From positions 1-5,609 of the forward strand of contig JAEXBT010000159.1 of assembly GCA_023393895.1 (NCBI GenBank): 5,609 nt of DNA, given 5' to 3'. Below are positions 1 through 5,609 of the stretch, piece by piece; within the stretch, counting starts at the first letter, position 1, and the number at the start of each line of letters is the position of its first letter. The notes under the pieces are model-generated. The model was not told the DNA's origin. It did not search any database and saw only the letters and a program-made list of their open reading frames with translations. Origin of the DNA: Pseudomonadota bacterium. Its GTDB lineage: Bacteria > Pseudomonadota > Gammaproteobacteria > Xanthomonadales > Xanthomonadaceae. A program made the translations under genes and the position numbers.

Positions 1-2787
1 GCCCATGCCGGCGCGCCGATGGTTGTTGATGTGCTCGACCATCACGATGCCGTTGTTCACCACCCCGCCCATCAACACGAGGATCCCGATGAACGCCATC
101 ACGTTGAACTCGGTGCCGGTGAGCCAGAACAGCCAGAACACGCCGAAGATCGAGAACACCACGCCGCTCATGATGGCGGTCGGGAACAGCAGCGATTCGA
201 ACACGGCCGCCATCACCACGTAGATCATCACCACGGCGATCACGAGGTTGAACAGCATCTGCCGCATCGCCTCGCCTTCGTCCATGAAGCTGACGCGCTC
301 GAAGGTGTAGCTGTAGCCCGCGGGCCAGGCGATGTTGCGCAAGGTGGATTCCATCGCCTGGCGGGCCTCCGGCATGGTCACCCCGGGTGCGAGGTTGGCC
401 GTCAGGGTCAGCGTGGTCTGCCGGTTGGTGCGCTGGATCACGCTCGCGGCCGTCTGTGGCGAGGCATCCACCATCGCCATCAACGGCACGTCGCGCCCGT
501 CCTTCGATTTCACCGTGAACGCGGCGAGGTCGGCCGTGTCGTAACGTTCTGCGTCGGCGAAACGGACGGTCACCGGCACCTCGACATCGCCGCGACGGAA
601 CTCCCGCAGCGGCTGGCCGCGCAGCGCCATGCCGACGAAGCCCGCCACCTCCTGCGCGCTGAAGCCGAATGCTGCGGCGCGCTCGCGGTCGACCCGCACC
701 ACCAGTTCGGTGCTGCGATCGCCCACGTCCACCCGCACGTCGCGCAGCTGTTCGCGCGTGGCCAGCATGGGCACCACGTCGCGCGCCAGTTCGTTGAGCG
801 TCTGGGTGGAATCGCCGACCAGCCGAACCTCCAGCTTCTGCGTCTGCATGCCGCCACCGGGGGCCTCCTGCCTGCCCATGCTGATGTTGGCACGCGCCGA
901 TTTCGGCAGACCTTCGCGCATCATCTCGGTGATCTGCTGGGTTTCGTCCGGGTCCTTCGTGTCCAGCTCGATGTAGATCCCGCCACCGCCGCCCTCCGAG
1001 AACCGCGAGGAAACCTGCTTGATGTGGAAGCGCGCGCGGTTGTCCTCGAGATAGCGCTCGACCCGCGCCACTTCGTCCGACATCTGGTCACGCGTGTAAG
1101 CCCCGGTCCACTGGAACGAAATGTTGGCGGAGCCGGCTTCGTCGCCCCCGAACATGTTGGTCTTGGTGGACGCGAGCGGCACGAGGCTGACCAGCAGGAT
1201 CAGCGCGATCCCCGCGACGCTCATGCCGCGATGCTCCAGCGTCCAGCGCAGGAAGCGGGCGTACCGCGACTGCAGGCGGTGGATCACGCCGCCGGCGTTC
1301 TTCACTTCCGGCGGCGTGCGCAGGCGCGCAGACAGCATCGGGATCAGGCTGACCGCCACCAGCCACGAGGCGAGCAGCGACACGCTGATGGTGATCGCGA
1401 TCTGCGAGAGATAGATCGAGATCATGTTGCGCTCGCCGAACAGGTTGGGCACGAACACGATGCAGTGGCAGAGGGTGCCCGCGGACAACGCGATCGCCAC
1501 GTGCCGGGTGCCGATGATCGATGCCAAGCGCGGTTGGCCGGGCATCTTCTCGCGCTCCTGGTAGATGGATTCCACCACCACCACCGCGTTGTCCACCAGC
1601 ATGCCGATGGCCAGAAGCAGGCCCATCATCGTGAGCACGTTGAGGGTCACGCCGGCGAAGTACATGAAGCCCAGCGTCATGATGAAGCAGATCGGGATGG
1701 CCAGCGTGACCATCAGCGTCGCCGCCCAGTCGCGCAGGAAGAAGTACAGCACGATGATGGACAGGATCAGGCCGATGGCGCCGGCCTCGGCCAGCGACAG
1801 CAGCGAGCCCACCACCGCGTCGCCCTGGTCCTCGACCACGCGCACGGTGATGTCGCGCGCCGCGGGGCTGGCCTGGATGGCCTCGATCTCCGCGTTGACC
1901 CCGCGCGAGACCTGCACCAGGTTCGCATCACGTTCCTTGTAGACATCGATGCCGACCGCCGGACGGCCATCCAGCCGGCGTCCGTAGCGCATCGGCACGG
2001 GCTTCAGCTGCACCTCGGCGATGTCCGAAAGGCGGGTGCCGCGCTCGTCCAGCACGAGGCCACGCAGCTCGTCGAGGCGGGAAAGCTCGCCCTGCGGTTG
2101 CACGCGCAACTTGCGGACGCCATCGTCGATTTCGCCCGCGGAAACCGAAAAGTTCACCGCGCGCAGCTTGCCGGCCAAGGCATCGAGGCTGATCCCGCTG
2201 GCGGTCATGCGGTCCGGCTGGACGGCGATCTCCACCTCGTTCTGCGGCGCGCCCTGCACTTCCACGCGGGCCACGCCGGGAATCCGCTCCAGCCGTCGCT
2301 TGAACAAGCGGTCCAGGCGGTCGTATTCGCGGGTCAGGTCGAGCGAGCGGCTGGAAAGCCGCAGGGTGATCGCGGCCTGGTCCGAACTCGACCACTTGTA
2401 GACCATGTAGCGGCGCAGGTCGTCCGGCAGCTCGCTGCGGATCGCATCGATGCGCTCGCGCGCTTCGGCGGTGGCGATCGCGATGTCGCGGCTCCAGTCC
2501 GAGAACTGCAGAAACACCCCCGCGCTTTCCGAGGTGGCGTTGCCCTGCATGCTCTTGATGCCGGTCATCGTCGCCAGCGTTTCCTCCGCCGGCCGCAGGA
2601 TGCTGCGCTCGGTTTCCTCCGGCGTCGAGCCCGGATACGGCAGCATCACGTAGAGGAAGGGCGCGGAGACATCCGGCATCGATTCCAGCGGCAGGCGCAC
2701 CGCGGCGATCAGCCCCACCACCACCATCGACACGAACAGCATGATGGTGGTGACCGGCCGCTTGATGCTGAGTTCGGCGATGCTCAC
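1..2787 (-). CDS. RND efflux transporter permease B (AcrB/HAE-type), 3'-partial, divergent proton relay
   Basis: This is a second inner-membrane RND subunit. I translated the frame through all 929 visible codons and found no stop; it runs off the left edge just after TM10, so roughly 100 residues with TM11-TM12 are missing. The GTG at 2787 is the only plausible start: an in-frame TGA lies at 2820..2818, no other start codon lies between, and an RBS precedes it. The N-terminus is typical (MSIAELSIKRPVTTIMLFVS, TM1), followed by periplasmic porter sequence with PYPGSTPEETE at 50-60, TM2-TM6 (about 331-486), a short TM6-TM7 loop of about 35 residues, TM7 (519-540), the second periplasmic domain, TM8-TM9 (843-889) and TM10 (894-921). 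TM4 reads GMLVDNAVVVVES (Asp399-Asn400) and TM10 reads GGVVNNGIVMVEH (Asn911-Asn912), so the equivalents of AcrB Asp408 and Lys940 are both Asn. The DN/NN pattern may be a clade trait and not a defect. It shares a YKExDAN motif with permease A, supporting paralogy. Substrate is unknown. Confidence 0.95.
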   Translation of the reverse strand, partial: MSIAELSIKRPVTTIMLFVSMVVVGLIAAVRLPLESMPDVSAPFLYVMLPYPGSTPEETERSILRPAEETLATMTGIKSMQGNATSESAGVFLQFSDWSRDIAIATAEARERIDAIRSELPDDLRRYMVYKWSSSDQAAITLRLSSRSLDLTREYDRLDRLFKRRLERIPGVARVEVQGAPQNEVEIAVQPDRMTASGISLDALAGKLRAVNFSVSAGEIDDGVRKLRVQPQGELSRLDELRGLVLDERGTRLSDIAEVQLKPVPMRYGRRLDGRPAVGIDVYKERDANLVQVSRGVNAEIEAIQASPAARDITVRVVEDQGDAVVGSLLSLAEAGAIGLILSIIVLYFFLRDWAATLMVTLAIPICFIMTLGFMYFAGVTLNVLTMMGLLLAIGMLVDNAVVVVESIYQEREKMPGQPRLASIIGTRHVAIALSAGTLCHCIVFVPNLFGERNMISIYLSQIAITISVSLLASWLVAVSLIPMLSARLRTPPEVKNAGGVIHRLQSRYARFLRWTLEHRGMSVAGIALILLVSLVPLASTKTNMFGGDEAGSANISFQWTGAYTRDQMSDEVARVERYLEDNRARFHIKQVSSRFSEGGGGGIYIELDTKDPDETQQITEMMREGLPKSARANISMGRQEAPGGGMQTQKLEVRLVGDSTQTLNELARDVVPMLATREQLRDVRVDVGDRSTELVVRVDRERAAAFGFSAQEVAGFVGMALRGQPLREFRRGDVEVPVTVRFADAERYDTADLAAFTVKSKDGRDVPLMAMVDASPQTAASVIQRTNRQTTLTLTANLAPGVTMPEARQAMESTLRNIAWPAGYSYTFERVSFMDEGEAMRQMLFNLVIAVVMIYVVMAAVFESLLFPTAIMSGVVFSIFGVFWLFWLTGTEFNVMAFIGILVLMGGVVNNGIVMVEHINNHRRAGMG
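2784..2787 (-). other. GTGA start/stop overlap between the two permease genes
   Basis: The minus strand reads GTGA: GTG (2787..2785) starts permease B and TGA (2786..2784) ends permease A, a four-base overlap with a -1 frame change. Such overlaps are typical of translationally coupled genes in one operon and imply that the two subunits are made together. No room is left for a promoter or terminator between them. Confidence 0.88.
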
Positions 2788-5609
2788 CCGATCGCTCCCT
2801 CGCCCGCCAGCGCATCTTCAAGAGCGCGCTGCTCCTCGCGCTCGCGGCGCCCGCGCTCGGCGTAATCCTCGTCCGGGCGGCGATCCAGCAGGTCGTAGAC
2901 CACCGGGATCACCAGCAGCGTGAGCAGGGTCGAGACCACCAGCCCGCCGATCACGGTGATCGCCATCGGGCTGCGCACCTCAGCGCCCTCGCCGATGGCC
3001 AGTGCCAGCGGCAGGAAGCCGAACAGCGTGCAGGCACTGGTCATGATGATGGGACGCAGGCGCGAACGCGCGCCCTCCACCAGCGCCTCGCGCTTGGGCA
3101 GGCCCGCGAGGCGGAGCTGGTTCACCTTGTCGATGAGGATGATGGCGTTCTTGGTCACCAGGCCGACCAGCAGGATCAAGCCGATGAACACCACCACCGA
3201 CACCGGCGAGCGTGTCAGGAACAGCGCCAGCACGGCGCCGACCAACGCCAGCGGGATGGTGAACAGGATGACGAACGGGTGCAGCAGCGATTCGAACTGG
3301 GAGGCCATGACCAGGTAGACGAGGAACACCGCCAGCCCGAACGCGAACAGCAGCGAGCGCACCGAGCTGTCCAGCTCCTCGCCTTGCCCGCCGATGCGCA
3401 GGTCGATGTCCGCGCCGAGCGGGTCATTCGCCACCATGCGCTGAACTTCGTCCACCGCGGCGCCGAGATCGATGCCCTGCAGGTTGGAGGACACCACGGC
3501 CACGCGGATCTGGTCGGATCGGTGGATCTCGCTCGGACCGGTGCTGGCTTCCACGTCCGCCACCGAGGACAACCTCACCGGCGAGGCCGAGCCCGGGTTC
3601 ACCACCAGGTTGCGGATGTCCTCCAGCGTCGCACGCTGTTCTTCCTGCGCCCGCACCAGCACGTCGATCTTGCGGTCGCGGAAGCTGTAGCGGGTGGCCA
3701 CGTTGCCGCGCACCTTGTTCACCACCACGTCGGCGATCTGGCGGGTGGTCAGGCCGAGCGCGGCGGCGCGGGCCTGGTCGAACCGGATCTGGATTTCCGG
3801 ATAACCCTGCTCGACCGTCGACTTGACGTCCGCGTAGTGCGGGTTGGCCCGGAGCATCGCGGCCAGCTTGCGTCCGGCGGCCTCCACCTGCGCGATGTCG
3901 TCGCCGGACACTTCGATTTCCAGCGGGGTGGACAAGGCGAACAGTTCGGGCCGCCCGAAATCCACCTGGGCATCGGCCTGCCCGGCCATCGATTCCCGCA
4001 ACGCCGAGGACAGCCGGGCTTCGGTCGTGGCATTGCCGCCCCCGGCCATCACCACCGTCAGCTTGGCGATGTTCTCGCCGCTTTCCGTCGGGCTGGCGTC
4101 CAGCCGCGTGCCGCTGCCGCTGACGCCGTACAGTGCCTGCATGCCTTCGGCGCCGTCGTGCTCGCCCTGCAGGCGCCGCACCACCGCATCGGTTTCGCGC
4201 AGCGGCGTGCCGGGCGGCAGCTTCACCGTCATCTCGAAGCGATCCTGCGCCAGCTGCGGGATGAGATCGGCCCCCAGGAAGGGCACCAGCAGCATCGAGG
4301 CCGCGAACGCGCCGGAGGCCGCGATCAGCACCAGCGACGGCCGCGCCAGCGCCGCGGGCAGCAACCGCAGGTAGCCGCGTTCCGCGCGGTCGTAGGGCGC
4401 CATCGCGATGTCGCTGGCCTTGCGCATCACCGGCGACACCAGCCGGGTCAGCAGGCGCCAAGCCCCGACCACGAGCCGCGCCACGCCCAGCGTCAACGAC
4501 CGCCAGAGCCAGCCGAGCCCACGCGTGCCGCGCACGAAGGGCCGCTTCCAGCCCACCGGCGTTTCCGTTTCGCGTCGCACCGCGGGTTCCTCGGAGAAGG
4601 ACAACGGCGCCCGCCCCTTCAGCGAGGACAACATCGGGATCAGGGTCATCGCCACCAGCAGCGAGACCGCGATGGCGATGGCGACGGTCAGCGCCTGGTC
4701 GCGGAACAACTGTCCGGCGATGCCTTCCACGAACACCAGCGGCAGGAACACGGCGATGGTGGTGAGGGTGGAGGCCACCACCGCCATCGAGACCTCGCGC
4801 GTGCCCTGGATCGCGGCTTCGAGGATGCCCAGCCCGCGTTCGCGCGCCTTGGCGATCGACTCCAGCACCACGATCGAATCGTCCACCACCAATCCGGTGG
4901 CGAGTGCGAGGCCACCCAGCGACATCACGTTCAGCGACAGCCCGAGCTGGCCCATCACGAAGAACGTGGCGATGATCGAGACCGGCAGCGAGAGCGAGAT
5001 GACGAAAGTGCTCCAGCCATCGCGCAGGAACAGGAAGATCACCAGCACCGCCAGCATGCCGCCGATCACCGCATCCACCTTGACGCCTGAAATCGCGTTG
5101 CGGATGAACTGCGACTGGTCGTCGACGACGGTCAGGGTCACGTCCGCGGGCATCTGCTTGCGGATCGCCGCCAGCGTGGCCGCCAAGTGGTCCGCGGTGG
5201 CGACGGTGTTGGCATCGCCTTCCTTGTAGATGGCGAGCTCGACCGCCTCGTGCCCGCCGAGGCGGATGATCGCCTCGCGCTCCTTGTGCCCTTGGCGGAC
5301 GCTGGCCACGTCCTTCAGGCGCACCGGCATGCCACCGGCCGGCTGGCTGCTGCCTGCCGATCCCTGCCGCATCAGGCCCGCGGCGGCGAGTGCGTTCATT
5401 TCCGCGACCGTGCCCATCTGCTGCGCAAGCCCACCCTGCGCGCCCGACTGCGTGGTCAGCAGCATTTCGCCGATCTCGTCGACCGTGGCGAACTGGTTCA
5501 CCGTCCGCACCAGGTAACGCTGGCTGCCTTCCTCGAGCCGGCCGCCCGACAGGTTGATGTTCTCCTGCTGGAGGCGGTTGATGACCGTCTCGATCGGCAG
5601 GTTCAGGGC
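2784..5609 (-). CDS. RND efflux transporter permease A (AcrB/HAE-type), 5'-partial
   Basis: This is an inner-membrane proton-antiport pump subunit that normally works with a periplasmic adaptor and a TolC-like outer-membrane channel. The frame is open to the right edge, so 941 residues are visible (residue 1 at 5609); by comparison with AcrB about 190 N-terminal residues, including TM1 and PN1, are missing. A GTG at 5510 is internal and not the start, because typical PN2 sequence (SGGRLEEGSQRYLVRTVNQF) continues across it. Visible parts are the end of the first periplasmic domain (to about 178), TM2-TM6 (about 179-328), a long cytoplasmic loop (329-422), TM7 (423-444), the second periplasmic domain, and TM8-TM12 (about 750-907), then a charged tail ending at a TGA. 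Proton-relay residues are all present: Asp243-Asp244 in GLVVDDSIVVLES, Lys820 in GLVTKNAIILID, and Arg850 and Thr857 in RLRPIIMTS. Two insertions relative to AcrB are listed separately. The stop overlaps the next permease gene. Substrate is unknown; family assignment is secure. Confidence 0.96.
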   Translation of the reverse strand, partial: ALNLPIETVINRLQQENINLSGGRLEEGSQRYLVRTVNQFATVDEIGEMLLTTQSGAQGGLAQQMGTVAEMNALAAAGLMRQGSAGSSQPAGGMPVRLKDVASVRQGHKEREAIIRLGGHEAVELAIYKEGDANTVATADHLAATLAAIRKQMPADVTLTVVDDQSQFIRNAISGVKVDAVIGGMLAVLVIFLFLRDGWSTFVISLSLPVSIIATFFVMGQLGLSLNVMSLGGLALATGLVVDDSIVVLESIAKARERGLGILEAAIQGTREVSMAVVASTLTTIAVFLPLVFVEGIAGQLFRDQALTVAIAIAVSLLVAMTLIPMLSSLKGRAPLSFSEEPAVRRETETPVGWKRPFVRGTRGLGWLWRSLTLGVARLVVGAWRLLTRLVSPVMRKASDIAMAPYDRAERGYLRLLPAALARPSLVLIAASGAFAASMLLVPFLGADLIPQLAQDRFEMTVKLPPGTPLRETDAVVRRLQGEHDGAEGMQALYGVSGSGTRLDASPTESGENIAKLTVVMAGGGNATTEARLSSALRESMAGQADAQVDFGRPELFALSTPLEIEVSGDDIAQVEAAGRKLAAMLRANPHYADVKSTVEQGYPEIQIRFDQARAAALGLTTRQIADVVVNKVRGNVATRYSFRDRKIDVLVRAQEEQRATLEDIRNLVVNPGSASPVRLSSVADVEASTGPSEIHRSDQIRVAVVSSNLQGIDLGAAVDEVQRMVANDPLGADIDLRIGGQGEELDSSVRSLLFAFGLAVFLVYLVMASQFESLLHPFVILFTIPLALVGAVLALFLTRSPVSVVVFIGLILLVGLVTKNAIILIDKVNQLRLAGLPKREALVEGARSRLRPIIMTSACTLFGFLPLALAIGEGAEVRSPMAITVIGGLVVSTLLTLLVIPVVYDLLDRRPDEDYAERGRREREEQRALEDALAGEGAIG
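2795..2801 (-). promoter_or_regulatory. Ribosome binding site of permease B
   Basis: On the minus strand the bases read GAGGGAG, a strong purine-rich Shine-Dalgarno match, seven bases before the GTG at 2787. It lies inside the last codons of permease A. It fixes the GTG as the start of permease B and suggests independent initiation in addition to coupling with the upstream gene. Confidence 0.75.
4386..4613 (-). other. Extended cytoplasmic TM6-TM7 loop in permease A
   Basis: The segment encodes about visible residues 333-408 of permease A, within a loop of roughly 95 residues between TM6 and TM7. The matching loop in permease B is about 35 residues and in AcrB about 40. The centre is rich in Trp, Leu, Val and Arg (for example GLGWLWRSLTLGVARLV), which looks like an amphipathic helix that could lie along the inner membrane face or pair with the neighbouring subunit. 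The loop boundaries are estimated by eye. Confidence 0.6.
5331..5450 (-). other. Gly/Ala/Gln-rich insertion in the docking region of permease A
   Basis: About 40 residues (visible 54-93) lie between the conserved strands ending EIGEMLLTTQ and beginning MPVRLKDVASV. In AcrB these strands are joined by only a few residues (around QDGSRV). The insert is poor in charge and rich in Gly, Ala, Gln, Met and Ser, suggesting a flexible or locally helical extension. By homology this region is near the funnel part that meets the adaptor and outer-membrane channel. The frame continues on both sides with conserved sequence, so it is not a frameshift artefact. Confidence 0.6.

Noticed and set aside
1..2787. 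Permease B as a pseudogene because of its changed relay residues
   Set aside because: The frame is intact over 929 codons, all expected helices and porter domains visible in the window are present, and the first TM4 Asp is kept. Similar Asp-Asn motifs occur in other RND proteins, so divergence is more likely than decay.
1928..2821. A 297-codon minus-strand frame crossing the A/B junction, and a 345-codon one at 3424..4461
   Set aside because: Both lie in another frame of the same strand over clearly conserved RND sequence, and their Ala/Arg/Gly-rich translations show no domain.
19..2865. A 948-codon open frame on the plus strand, rich in His, Asp, Gln and Arg
   Set aside because: It is codon-aligned and antisense to permease B. 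The His and Asp excess mirrors the Val, Met and Ile codons of the membrane helices (GTG/ATG read as CAC/CAT, ATC as GAT). It matches no protein family I recognise and is a GC-rich shadow frame.
3279..5090. A 603-codon open frame on the plus strand
   Set aside because: It is antisense to permease A with the same His/Gln/Arg-rich mirror composition and no recognisable domain, so I treat it as a shadow.
5508..5510. GTG as a start codon for permease A
   Set aside because: The same frame continues upstream to 5609 with conserved RND porter sequence, and a pump starting there would lack TM1 and PN1. The true start is outside the window.
2784..5609. Assignment of the pair to MdtBC, MuxBC or a heavy-metal pump (CusA/CzcA)
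   Set aside because: MdtB/MdtC-type pairs carry Asp-Asp in both subunits, and I see neither the TM4 motif typical of CusA or CzcA nor a methionine relay. A gene symbol would not be supported.

Overview
The window is coding almost from end to end on the minus strand. It holds most of two adjacent, co-directional genes for RND-superfamily inner-membrane transporters of the AcrB/HAE type (Pfam ACR_tran). Both are cut by the window: the upstream one (right side) lacks its N-terminus and the downstream one (left side) lacks its C-terminus. I see no RNA gene, mobile element, CRISPR array, promoter, terminator or non-coding gap.

Layout, in the direction of transcription (right to left): RND permease A runs from beyond 5609 to a TGA at 2786..2784. 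RND permease B starts at a GTG at 2787, overlapping that stop by four bases (GTGA), behind a good Shine-Dalgarno sequence (GAGGGAG, 2795..2801). B stays open to position 1. The junction therefore looks translationally coupled, as expected for two subunits made together. The usual periplasmic adaptor gene would be expected upstream of A, outside the window to the right.

The two permeases are paralogous but differ at the proton-relay positions. A has the AcrB-like set: Asp-Asp in TM4, Lys in TM10, and Arg and Thr before and in TM11. B has Asp-Asn in TM4 and Asn-Asn in TM10. This recalls paired RND systems such as MdtB/MdtC, whose two subunits form one heterotrimer with unequal roles. Whether A and B assemble together is inference. 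A also carries two insertions relative to AcrB: about 40 residues of Gly/Ala/Gln-rich sequence in the periplasmic docking region, and about 55 residues in the cytoplasmic TM6-TM7 loop.

Organism: the DNA is very GC-rich with strong G/C at third codon positions, and a tandem RND pair points to a Gram-negative bacterium. The style fits Xanthomonadales (Lysobacter/Luteimonas-like), but that is an impression and not a demonstrated assignment. The substrate cannot be read from the sequence. The window looks like a multidrug-type efflux operon fragment and not a new class of system; the interest lies in the asymmetry of the pair.
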